NCBI GenBank assembly: GCA_027596945.1
Contig: JADGJH010000515.1
Span: 1 to 17,552 of the forward strand
Direction of reading: 5' to 3'
Length of the DNA: 17,552 nt
DNA from: Physocladia obscura
Taxonomy: Eukaryota > Chytridiomycota > Chytridiomycetes > Chytridiales > Chytriomycetaceae
The stretch's first letter is position 1; each line of letters opens with the position of its first letter. The notes under the pieces are model-generated. The model was not told the origin of the DNA and did no database searches. It was given only the letters and a program-made list of their open reading frames with translations. Made by a program: the position numbers and the translations under genes. Shown here piece by piece: positions 1-8,220 of the stretch.

Positions 1-531
1 GATGTTGACGTTGTTTCAGTAGAAGTACTTGTTGTTAGCGAAGTTGTTGTTGAGGTAGTTGTGGACTGTGTAGCAGTGGTCGACGTTGATGTTGACGTAG
101 TTTCAGTAGAAGTACTTGTTGTTAGCGAAGTTGTTGTTGAGGTAGTTGTGGACTGTGTAGCAGTGGTCGACGTCGATGTTGACGTTGTTTCAGTAGAAGT
201 ACTTGTTGTTAGCGAAGTTGTTGTTGAGGTAGTTGTGGACTGTGTAGCAGTGGTCGACGTTGATGTTGACGTAGTTTCAGTTGAAGTTGAAGTGGTTAAA
301 GAAGTTGTGGTCGAAGTACTTGTCGACTGAGTTGCGGTCGTAGATGTTGAAGTTGATGTAGTCTCAGTTGACGTAGAAGTAGTCAGCGAGGTAGTCGTAG
401 AGGTACTAGTTGACTGAGTTGCAGTTGTTGACGTTGATGTCGACGTAGTTTCAGTTGAAGTAGATGTTGAAGTTGATGCAGTTGAAGTGCTTGTAGTCAA
501 TGAAGTAGTGGTTGACGTGCTGGTAGTTGCA
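1..531 (-). repeat. 87-bp coding tandem repeat, about six units
   Basis: The plus-strand landmark gatgttgac starts at 1, 88, 175 and 262, and the following landmark gtagtYtcag recurs at 271, 358 and 445, giving a strict 87-bp period. Units at 1-87, 88-174 and 175-261 differ at only a few positions; units to the right (towards the N-terminus) are progressively diverged. Because 87 is a multiple of three, copy changes keep the frame and add or remove 29 residues. The array probably continues left of the window. Confidence 0.93.
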
Positions 532-1097
532 CTGTACACAGTCGATGTCAAAGCTGTCGGAGTGGGATAATAAGTTTCGGTCGCAGTAGTTTCAGTAAGT
601 GTGTTTGACGTTGCGGTAGACAAAGTGGCAGCTGTTCTTCCAGTGGATGTACTTGTGTTGGTAGATTTTGTCTTTGCCGTGACTGTAGAAGTAGGGCTAT
701 AAGTGCCAGGAACTGATGTTATCTCCGTTGTATTGACATGCTAAAGTAAAGAAGTGTTATTTAGATACTTTTTTTTGTTCCGTTTTTTTTTGTTTTTTTT
801 TTGTGTGTGTTGGCTTGAATGTATTTGATACTTACAGGTCTGGATTGCGTGATAATATATGTGACTACGTATGGCTTATGAGTTACAGCTTCACTGAAAA
901 CTTCTGCTTGAACGCGTCGGACAATATTATTTTGACCTTTTGCTATTGGAAATGCACTGACAATGTTTGACAGAATCACCAGTAAAATCGTATACAAAAT
1001 CGAGAAGTTCTGAAGTTTCTGAGAAAGAGAATAAAATAAAATAAAAAACTAGTGATCAGAAAAACTATAAAGCATTATAAAATAGCGGCATTCACCA
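1..1097 (-). CDS. Secreted Ser/Thr-rich mucin-like repeat protein, 5' part only
   Basis: Three exons are inferred: 1097-1095 (ATG alone), 1018-836 and 740 to the left edge; introns are 1019-1094 (GTGAAT...CTCAG) and 741-835 (GTAAGT...TTTAG), both phase 0. The product begins MKLQNFSILYTILLVILSN and continues hydrophobic to about residue 25, a good signal peptide. Residues from about 63 on are mostly Thr and Ser with scattered Glu, Ala and Gln, then 29-residue repeats from an 87-bp tandem array. The frame stays open to base 1, so at least 308 residues are present and the C-terminus is outside the window. Such tracts are usually heavily O-glycosylated in wall or surface proteins; that role is inferred from composition only. 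A GPI signal or binding domain could lie beyond the edge. The ATG-only first exon rests on the fit of the splice sites and the signal peptide it completes; a different first exon is possible. Confidence 0.68.
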
Positions 1098-1144
1098 TTT
1101 TTGGACGCGTTTTTTTTTTGAGAGTAGTTGTTTCGATTTCGATT

Positions 1145-1570
1145 TCAAACTCCGAGTTCTATTTGTTTTAAATATAAAGTAAAAATATCAAGGTGGATAT
1201 CCTCAGTTGATATATCGAAGTGCAAACCTATAATTGTGTGGCTGGGAGCAAAAGTGTGAAAAATTGAGAGCACTGCGGCTATTTTTGTTAATTTTTTTTT
1301 GCCAATTGAAGCTGTCAAACAAGATTTTGGCGGAAGTCGGACTTTGAAAAAAGCGGATGGCGAAATCTCTGCCTTTTTGACAATTTTTTCACAATACACG
1401 CCCAATCGTTGAATCTCCAGAATTCCGCCTGAATAGCGAACTCGCGCGGAATTCTTTAAGATATCTACGAGGTTCTGAGCGAGTTTCCTGTGAATGGTTA
1501 GACAGGAAATTTGAGCGAAATCTTCAAAATTTCCGTCAGTATAATTGTGCCTGAAAATGAAGCCCATCAA
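1145..1570 (-). CDS. Unrecognised 141-codon ORF
   Basis: An uninterrupted frame starts with two ATGs (1570 and 1567) and ends at TGA 1147-1145. I do not recognise the family. Its composition is protein-like, with alternating hydrophobic and charged segments, a Lys/Pro-rich middle (about residues 78-96) and no signal peptide or membrane segment. Two things argue for caution. Its stop lies only 47 nt before the start of the mucin-like gene on the same strand, leaving almost no room for a 3' end and a promoter. A TTTTCAG acceptor-like sequence also lies just inside the ORF (about 1556-1550), so this may be the last exon of a spliced gene starting further right. The segment GGCCATAAC at about 1703 would give an ATG upstream, but I could not join it in frame. 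Confidence 0.35.
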   Translation of the reverse strand: MMGFIFRHNYTDGNFEDFAQISCLTIHRKLAQNLVDILKNSARVRYSGGILEIQRLGVYCEKIVKKAEISPSAFFKVRLPPKSCLTASIGKKKLTKIAAVLSIFHTFAPSHTIIGLHFDISTEDIHLDIFTLYLKQIELGV

Positions 1571-1962
1571 ACTTTTCTGTTTTTATTCAAATTTTAAGGT
1601 GATGCTATCAAATTTTTTAAAAAACATTTTTATTGGAATTTTTTTTAAATTTTTAAATTTTTAAATTCTTTAATTGAACAGAAGGTTTACTTGATTTTGA
1701 TTTGGCCATAACTTCCACGTGAGAAGAATTAAGAATCACCATCGGCCAATCACCTACATTATTAACAGCGGTGAGCATTAATCGTTACAACTTTGAGGCA
1801 ATCAATGAAGTCAGGTATGTGTTATTATACGCCAGGCAAATGAATTATTCAATTGGATATTCTGGCAACATATTCCAGTTATGTATTACATTCAAAAGCT
1901 GTTTGTGAATGATTTTGTCTATATCTGAAAGAACTTGTGTAAATTTGACAACACATGAAAAC

Positions 1963-1997
<35 letters not shown>

Positions 1998-2317
1998 CAA
2001 AAATAAAGAAGAATATCATCTCCTGTATTTTGTTTATTTTAATTATTTGCCAACAATTGACTGTTCTTTTTTATCGAAAGCCAAGAAATGATGATATTTG
2101 TGACTGGCGTAAAAAAAAAAGTTTCTTTTTCGCAGGAAAACTTTGTGTTGTTTTGATATTATTTCTTGTTTCGAAACATATCCAGGTCAGGGCACACTTT
2201 TCACATTGGAGCAACAAGTTCAAATTTTGATTTCCTTTTTTTTTCCTTTTTCTCATTTTTCCTTTTTCCCTTTTCTGTTTTCCTAATAAAAAAAAGAACG
2301 AAAAAAAAAAACAAAAC
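1571..2317. promoter_or_regulatory. Intergenic region upstream of the zinc-finger gene
   Basis: This 747-bp gap separates the minus-strand ORF from the plus-strand zinc-finger gene, so it would hold both promoters if that ORF is real. It contains A/T homopolymers near 1612-1675, a CACGTG E-box palindrome at 1716-1721, an AAT microsatellite, and a long T/C-rich tract at about 2227-2282 followed by an A-rich leader up to the ATG at 2318. A pyrimidine tract followed by an A-rich leader is common before fungal start codons. Short ORFs in this stretch are low-complexity and not credible genes. Confidence 0.4.
1963..1996. repeat. (AAT)n microsatellite
   Basis: About eleven uninterrupted copies of the trinucleotide ATA/AAT lie in intergenic DNA, flanked by non-repetitive sequence. 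Confidence 0.95.
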
Positions 2318-4055
2318 ATGCAAGTTGACGAAAAAAAGCATGAGAAAGAAAGTGGCTATGCGTCCGACGTTGCGGCGACCAAAGCTAATGTCCCGCAAAG
2401 TTTTGCGCAGATTGATACCCAAGAAGGAAAAGCAGAACAACCAAGCATACAACAAACACAACAAACACAACACCAGCAACAACAACACACCAGTCTGCCG
2501 GTGCAAGCAACAGCGCAGCCTAGATTCGATCTGAGCGCCGCAGCTGCAGCCGCCGCCGCCGCCGATTCGCTGCTAAAGCGGCAGAGGATTTCCGCCACAG
2601 CATCGCCACTTTCCCAGCCACGTTCGGCCGAATCACTCCTGCCGTCCAGCAATGAAAGTACCGGCAGCAGCAACAATGATTCCGGCGTCATCCGCCAGCA
2701 TCATTCCGCCGTCGCGAATAACCATGGGGCCCATTTTCGCGGTAAATCAATCAACCATTACAAATTTTTTTTTTTCCTTCTCATTTTTTCGTTTCAAAAA
2801 AAAACAAAAAGCAGCACCGCCGCCGGAAATCATTGTCCCAGCTGTTGTCGCGCATTTAGACGGTCTTCATGCTGCAATCACAGCTCCGTGTGCACCATCT
2901 TTGACGGTTGTGCAAATCTCCGATCTCGTAATTCGAATGAAAGCGTTGGTGGGGATTTTGGCTCCTAGCGAATATCACGCCTCGTTTTCTCCACAACAAA
3001 GACAATTCAGCTTGGGTGACACAAACCTGCTCATACAAGAAAATATTGATGAAAGCAAAAAAGAAGCTGGAGATCTTATTGATTCCGAGAAACAACCACC
3101 AGCAGCAAGAACTAAACGGATTTCAAAACGCGCCAAAACGACATCCACTTTATCTACATCTACACCTACAATTCTAGATAGTGATGCGAATAACGCCAAT
3201 TTTGATGTCGACCCTGTAATACCAAATATCTCATCTCCACCAGCAACAACCGCAAAAACAGCAAGTCAAGTCGGTCGCCCCTCCGCATCAACCCAATCTA
3301 CCAACATTGCAAACACATCTACAGCGCGGTATCGCGAAGCTCCCATTGACCCCACTCTCCCAACTAAAAACAAGAAAGCAATCATCCAGATGAACCGCGT
3401 GATTGCGCAGCTCAGTTCCGGTAAAACGCTCGCCGACATTGTCATTGAAGGCCTCAAGCCGGTAAAGCCACCGGGAGCCGTCAAGCGGCTGCGGTGCTCA
3501 GTATTGTGGGTGTGGAACCCGGAGACTGGTGAACGCGTGTTTATCTGTCCATGTTGTCGACGCGACTATTCAACAGCGAACGGACTCAAATATCACATCC
3601 AAATGTTTCATGGAGATGTGGGTGCGGGTGGTGACGATGAGGAGGTGGCAGAGGATGAGGGTGGTGAAGGAGGTGAAGCGGCGGCGGCGAGGGCTGCTGC
3701 CAGAGGGGACTTACCCAAAGGGTATTATTGGTCGTTGAAGAAAAAGAAAGGGGCTGTTAATATTGTTGCCTCAGGTGAGAAAGGAGCCAGTGGTCAGCAT
3801 CAGCAGCGGTTTGAGTGTTTGGCGTATGGATGTAAAAAATCGTATGGAACTTTGCAGGGGTTGAAGTATCATACAACACATGGGCATGCTTCAGATGTTG
3901 CCGGCGGCAGTGATGGTGGTGCGAAAAAGAGAAGGCGATTGTTGGATGATGAAGATGCTGACAACGGTGGTGGGGATGAAGAGGATGACGATGGTATTGA
4001 TGTTGATTCTGAGGATGAGGCTGACAGTATTGTTGGGTTGAACGACGATGAATGA
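2318..4055 (+). CDS. C2H2 zinc-finger nuclear protein, Sfp1/JAZF1-like
   Basis: Two exons, 2318-2741 and 2815-4055, are joined over a 73-nt phase-1 intron (GTAAAT...AAGCAG); the join reads 554 residues to TGA. The N-terminal part is Gln-rich (about residues 41-56), with an alanine run at 74-82 and long Ser/Thr/Pro stretches that look disordered. A conserved-looking block spans about 326-385. Finger 1 has C386, C389, H402 and H407; finger 2 has C476, C481, H494 and H499. Both share the GLKYH signature, as do the paired fingers of Sfp1 and JAZF1-type proteins. An acidic Gly/Ala/Glu linker separates them. A basic KKRRR patch (likely nuclear signal) is followed by a strongly acidic C-terminus. 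In yeast, Sfp1 controls ribosome-biogenesis genes and cell size; applying that role here is inference. The two-finger assignment is firm, the orthology is moderate. Confidence 0.82.
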
Positions 4056-4071
4056 AACAAACAAGAATGAA

Positions 4072-4082
4072 AATAAAATAAA
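4072..4082 (+). terminator. Overlapping AATAAA polyadenylation signals
   Basis: Two AATAAA hexamers (4072-4077 and 4077-4082) start 17 nt after the stop codon of the zinc-finger gene. The position and doubling suit a compact fungal 3' end. Confidence 0.6.
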
Positions 4083-5059
4083 ATAACGCTGGAAAGAAAT
4101 TTTTATTCTCAATTTTATTATTGTGTTTAACTTCTATCCATAAAAAAAATATCTGAAGAAAGACAAATGAGGCAGTGAGTAAAAATGAAACCGTCTTGTA
4201 GTTGGTGACGTTTAATTAGAAAAAATGAAAAAGAAAAAAGAAAAAAGGTAATCCTGCAATTTGCTAAACTCGGTATTCAAAACCTTTCTTTGCTGTGTAT
4301 TTACGTTATTGTCCCCGGGAATTTTTTTATTCTGATATCAATTACCTCTTTTATGATTAAATATTTTAACTAAGTATAAATAAATTTTTGCACAAGCTTA
4401 AAATCGATAGGAAAAAATTTTGAAATTTTCCAAGTTTTCGTTTGTTCTCACGTAAAATGGCAAAATCGAAGGCATTGTTTATCATTATAATTTTAGAAGC
4501 TTAAAGAAAAGACTCTAATTTAACTTCTTACAGTGATCGGGAAAGTTTGGAAAGAGCGAAAAAATAGTCAAAAAAATCTATTCTTTAATACAAAAGCGAA
4601 AGCAACTCTCTACTTTCATTATTTTTGTTAATAATACTAAAAAATCAGTTTTGCCTGAAAGAGCCGATATTCTTTTCACTGAATCGGTTGCGGCTGATAT
4701 TGTTGAGATTAAATGAGACCCGAGCGAATGTATATCCCGCAATTACACCGCAACTTCAAGTTTTGAGACAAAGAAATATTGCATCGGCAGTAGCAGTTAA
4801 CAGAGACGTTGATGTCACGTCAGTTCCCAAAGTTTTTGCTCAAATAGGAATTGGCCTGATTTTGGTTGACAAGGAGATGGAACAGTGTCATATAAGATTG
4901 AGATATATTGACACGTCAATATTATGCCTGGATGGACTTTGGGATATATTTCTGCGGCGACTTGCTTTACTGTTTGGATGAAAGTTGAATGAACGACGCG
5001 TTCATTTTGTCAAAAATACAAAAAGAAACCAATCATCCGCCAACAACTGACTATTTTTG
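4083..5059. other. Intergenic region; no supported gene, one weak ORF
   Basis: This is mostly AT-rich sequence with homopolymers between two plus-strand genes. An open frame runs at 4625-4981 on the plus strand (118 codons), but it opens with TTG; its first in-frame ATG is near 4878 and leaves only about 35 residues. It resembles no family I know. Its base composition is less AT-rich than the flanks, so it could be a relic exon or the shadow of a minus-strand gene whose frames are also interrupted. I leave it uncalled. Confidence 0.4.
4988..5033 (+). promoter_or_regulatory. Palindrome and CCAAT box upstream of the proteasome gene
   Basis: A perfect inverted repeat, AATGAACG-ACG-CGTTCATT, occupies 4988-5006, ending 53 bp before the start codon of the proteasome gene. 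CCAAT lies at 5029-5033. The yeast proteasome control element (GGTGGCAAA) is not visible here. Either site might be a transcription factor target, but function is inferred from position and symmetry only. Confidence 0.35.
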
Positions 5060-5790
5060 ATGGTAAGTAGCAAGTTGGAAAAGCTTATAACTCGAAGGAA
5101 ACAAGAATAACTTAAAACTGGTCTATAAATAAAAACAGGAAGTACTTTTGGGAATTACAGGAAAAGATTTTGTACTAACAGCCTCTGATGCAACAACGGC
5201 GCGCGGGATTGTTGTGCAGAACCGTGGCGAAGACAAGAGTCGCGCACTGAACAAACACAATATTATGCTGTACTCAGGCGAAGCCGGTGACACTACTCAG
5301 TTTGCCGAATACATCCAATGCAACACTCAGGTATTATTTACACAACCAAACTCTCAAGCATAATATTGATGTTTCTTTGTTACAAACAAATGCACAAAAG
5401 CTGTACCGCATCCGTAATGGACTCGATCTCAGTACGCGCGCAGTATCATCTTACGTGCGTAAAGAACTCGCCACGTCGCTGCGCTCACGCAATCCCTACA
5501 CCGTCAACTTGCTTGTGGGCGGTGTCGATCCCGCATCAGGCGCTCCTGAACTCTACTGGCTCGACTACCTCAGCTCGTGCGTGAAGCTCGACTACGCGGC
5601 CCACGGCTATGCGTCGTACTTTTGTATGAGCACCATGGACCGGTTCTGGCAGCCCAACTTGTCGCTTGATGAGGCACTCGAGTTACTGAGAAAGTGTCTT
5701 GCCGAATTGAAAGTTCGGTTTATTGGCAATTTGCCCGACTTTACCGTCAAAGTTGTTGATAAGGATGGTATTCGGGTTGTGCAGATTTGA
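5060..5790 (+). CDS. PRE1: 20S proteasome subunit beta-4 (PRE1/PSMB2 family)
   Basis: Three exons, 5060-5062 (ATG only), 5139-5330 and 5401-5790, are joined across phase-0 introns 5063-5138 (GTAAGT...ACAG) and 5331-5400 (GTATTA...AAAAG). The product is 194 residues, close to the family's usual 195-205. It starts MEVLLGITG, as expected for this unprocessed subunit. Family landmarks in order are the SGEAGDTTQFAEYIQ block in the first third, SLRSRNPYTVNLLVGG, the AAHGY loop, and VVDKDGIR at the C-terminus. Beta-4 is a non-catalytic subunit of the inner ring; it has no N-terminal catalytic threonine or propeptide, which agrees with the start used. It acts in the proteasome core in cytosol and nucleus. 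The wording of several blocks is closer to yeast PRE1 than to animal PSMB2. Its 3' neighbour, convergent, is the RAD6-type E2. Confidence 0.96.
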
Positions 5791-5836
5791 ATTGTTTGCG
5801 TTACCTGGACTGGACGAAACCAATGCGTCAATGTTC

Positions 5837-5842
5837 AATAAA
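5837..5842 (+). terminator. AATAAA signal of the proteasome gene
   Basis: The hexamer lies 46 nt past the proteasome stop codon. A second copy on the same strand is at 5908-5913. Only 146 bp separate the stop codons of this gene and the convergent RAD6 gene, so the two 3' UTRs must be very short or overlap. Confidence 0.55.
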
Positions 5843-5930
5843 AAAATTCATGAAACTCTTAAACCACTCGTGTAACAGAAATGTGTACTTTTGGAAGCCG
5901 AAATCATAATAAACAAACCAAACAGATTAT

Positions 5931-5936
5931 TTTATT
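5931..5936 (-). terminator. AATAAA signal of the RAD6-type gene
   Basis: On the minus strand AATAAA begins with the very first base after the TGA stop (5939-5937), so the shortest 3' UTR would be only a few tens of bases. Confidence 0.45.
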
Positions 5937-6717
5937 TCATTCGGCCCACGACTCTTCGACTGTCTCTCTCACTCTTCTGTTATATGCTTTTTTATCCTCC
6001 TGTAACATTGGTATTATGTTGAATTTTGAATAATTTCGATTCGGAATGTTTATGAGACTCACAGTGAACAGTCTCGCAGCTTCGGTATTTGCAGGGCTAT
6101 TGGGATTTGGATCATGTAGCAGTGATTGAATTGATGTCAGAATAGCGGCAGTGTCATAAGTCGGAGACCTGTGCGAATGCACATCCACCCAGAAAATTAA
6201 GTAAACAAAAGAATACATAAATAGATGAATACCATCTGTTTTGCAAAATATCTAAGCACAAGTCACCGTTCGCATATACATTCGGATGAAACATTTTGCT
6301 CACGAATTTCACGTGTGGCGGTTTTGTCGGATACGATTCGTCGAAAGTGAGAATTAGCTTGAAAGTGCCGTCTTCGAATGGCGTTTCTTCGGGACCAAAA
6401 ATAACTGCGTTCCAGACGAGACTAATTGTTTTTTATTTGTTTTATGTTATTTAGTGGCTTAACTTGCATTTGGCAATGCGAGTGTCTGAGGAGGGTTGGC
6501 TTGCTTACACGTTGTCGGGACAGGGAGCACCAGAAACACCTTCCGGAGGATCTGTGCTGAGCTTTTTGAAGTCACGCATAAGTCTGCGCTTTGCTGTTGT
6601 GCTGTGCAATTGGGTAGTTGGTGGAATTGGTTAGTCACTATAACCAAATACCAAAAAAAAACAGGCTGTGTCCACAGATCCCATGATCGCCGACAACATT
6701 TGCAGCGCTCACCTCAT
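5937..6717 (-). CDS. RAD6: Ubiquitin-conjugating enzyme E2, RAD6/UBE2A family
   Basis: Five exons are reconstructed: 6717-6713, 6601-6509, 6421-6233, 6168-6063 and 5999-5937; introns have GT-AG ends and lengths 111, 87, 64 and 63 nt. They join to exactly 151 codons plus TGA, against 152 in human UBE2A. The N-terminus [16 protein letters not shown], the MFHPNVY block, the active-site Cys in [10 protein letters not shown] (about residue 88) and [22 protein letters not shown] place it in the RAD6 subfamily. The enzyme carries ubiquitin from E1 to RING E3 partners; known roles are PCNA ubiquitination in damage tolerance, H2B monoubiquitination and N-degron turnover. It lacks the long acidic tail of budding-yeast Rad6 and ends in EESWAE. 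Oddly, the usually invariant residues before the catalytic Cys read ANGDLC instead of ADGSIC. The first exon is only five bases (ATGAG). Confidence 0.96.
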
Positions 6718-7106
6718 TGTTTGATGATGTAGATTAAAACAGTCTGCTGAGTTTTGTTGTTTTTCGGCTGTGTACTTAGGTTTCAGTTGTCACTGCCGTT
6801 TTCAGAGCGTCTTTTTTCTTTCCAGTCATAATTTCATAGGACAGTTTCAGTTGGTGTCAAACCACCCACAGTATATTCAAAAATCACATTCAGTGGAGGT
6901 TGAAATATTAGCTGAATATTATTTAATAAACTTGAATAATTACTTCCCATATCTTGCCAATTTCCAACAAAACTTAATCGTTAATTACCCAATACCGGCA
7001 TTATTTTGGCAATACTCTTGTATCCTCAATTTGTTACTATTATTATTTCTGCTTATTCTTTATTCTTTTTTCTGAGTGACAAAAAAATCAATCAAAGACA
7101 TCAACA
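6718..7106. promoter_or_regulatory. Divergent promoter region between RAD6 and ARPC5
   Basis: 389 bp separate the two start codons, which point away from each other, so both promoters must lie here or within the first introns. The middle (about 6905-6960) is strongly AT-rich. I see no convincing TATA, CCAAT or other named element and no ORF that looks like a gene; open frames here are hydrophobic and low-complexity. Confidence 0.45.
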
Positions 7107-7822
7107 ATGGCCGATTTGGATGACGATTTGGATGACTTCGACATTCTTCCGGCGCCACGCAACGAGTTTGAGCTCAACGCGGCAATCCAGACTAGAGCGA
7201 ATGATGTGCGCAACTTGATATCAAGGTGCGTGTCTTGTGTGTGTGTCTTGGATAGTATTTGATTCTGAATAGTCGAATGTCTGAGGAGCGCACCAGTGAT
7301 TCCATTGAATGAATGGCGTTGTTGTTTCGAGATTATCTTGAAGCGTTCGGATCACTGCCGGTTTTCATCCCAATTTTCCCCACTTCTTAACAGACGTTTG
7401 ATAAAAAGTACATCTACCTAACGGTATATTTATTTTTTCAATCAGAGGCGCATTTGCAGAAGCTGTGAGTAAATCGCTTGAAAATGCACCTTCGGGTCGC
7501 GATTCACAGCTATCCAAAGTTAGTTTGCATTTTTTGTTTTTGTGTACTACACCTCGTTTTATATAAGCTGATGGGGTTTTAGGACAAGAATATTCAAGTG
7601 GTAATGGAAGCATTGAGCGCGCCCCGCAGCGCCGAAATTGCAGCGATCGTGAAACAGCTACCCAGCTGGCAGTTGGATATGCTATTGAAATTTTTGTACA
7701 GGGGAATGGGAATTCCGGAGCAGTACAACTCAGCAGTGTTGTTGAACTGGCACGAGAAAGTCACTGAAGTTACTGGATTGAGCGGCATTGTGCGCGTTTT
7801 CACTGATCGACAGACTGTTTAG
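7107..7822 (+). CDS. ARPC5: Arp2/3 complex subunit 5 (ARPC5, p16)
   Basis: Three exons, 7107-7225, 7446-7518 and 7583-7822, are joined over introns of 220 nt (phase 2) and 64 nt (phase 0). The product is 143 residues; family members are usually about 150. An acidic Asp-rich N-terminus (MADLDDDLDDFDILP) precedes the helical repeat domain. Landmarks are RGAFAEAV, a VVMEAL helix, the LLKFLYRGM motif, AVLLNWHEK and the C-terminal GIVRVFTDRQTV, close to the family's GSIVRVxTxRxTV ending. ARPC5 is the smallest subunit of the seven-protein Arp2/3 complex; it tethers ARPC4 and ARPC1 and is needed for branched-actin nucleation at endocytic sites and in crawling cells. Presence of the gene means the organism keeps Arp2/3, as most fungi and animals do. 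The gene is divergent from RAD6 and convergent with SPF1. Confidence 0.93.
7274..7395 (+). ncRNA. Possible H/ACA snoRNA inside ARPC5 intron 1
   Basis: Intron 1 (7226-7445) is two to four times longer than the other introns. Within it, one hairpin (CCATT 7302-7306 with AATGG 7312-7316, base CGAA/TTCG) is directly followed by AGATTA at 7330-7335, an ANANNA H-box match. A second hairpin follows (GAAG/CTTC base, TTCGGAT with ATCCCAA top), and then ACA at 7390-7392. The gap from the upper stem to ACA is 16 nt, the spacing expected of H/ACA RNAs. The base stems are only 4 bp, the 5' hairpin spacing fits poorly, and no target uridine was tested, so this is a weak hypothesis. Confidence 0.15.
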
Positions 7823-8220
7823 GTGATAATAAAAGGCTATTGTTTCTGCTGAATTCGAGAATTTTAAAAGGATGGTGACTGTTTTTCTTTTTGAGTAATA
7901 AGTGAATAATAGTTCCAATGTAAAATTCTTTGAACTTCTGCATGAATACTTTGATTTGTACTGCAGGAAACATTAATTATATTTGCCAATTTTTCAGTAT
8001 TTTCAATATCAGATTTAATGGCATGTCCAGTAAAATTTGGCAATCAGGCAGAAGTAGTTTTGATCAAAGAGTTTACGAATGTGGCGCGAGAATAAACTAG
8101 AAAACGATCTAAGCAATTTATGACTATAAAAATCAACAGTGCACATGCCGAACTTAAGGATCGTGTTTATTTCGTTTTTCAAAGAATTTCCGACTCAAAA
8201 CAGAAAAATCAATCATTCAA
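7823..8220. terminator. Convergent 3' region of ARPC5 and SPF1
   Basis: Between the two stop codons there is no gene. AATAAA at 7828-7833 (plus) serves ARPC5, just 5 nt after its TAG. On the minus strand AATAAA at 8171-8166 lies 50 nt past the SPF1 stop. The rest is AT-rich without recognisable structure. Confidence 0.6.

Noticed and set aside
61..330. Plus-strand ORF rich in Val, Asp and Glu
   Set aside because: It is the antisense shadow of the Thr/Ser-rich repeat; the minus-strand frame has a signal peptide and spliced upstream exons.
1..531. CRISPR-like array
   Set aside because: The 87-bp units are contiguous coding tandem repeats without spacers, in a eukaryotic gene.
2201..2691. Minus-strand ORFs opposite the zinc-finger gene
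   Set aside because: They mirror homopolymer and Ala/Gln-codon tracts of the plus-strand exon and have no protein character.
7365..7613. Minus-strand ORF across ARPC5 exon 2
   Set aside because: Shadow frame over a well-supported conserved gene with introns.
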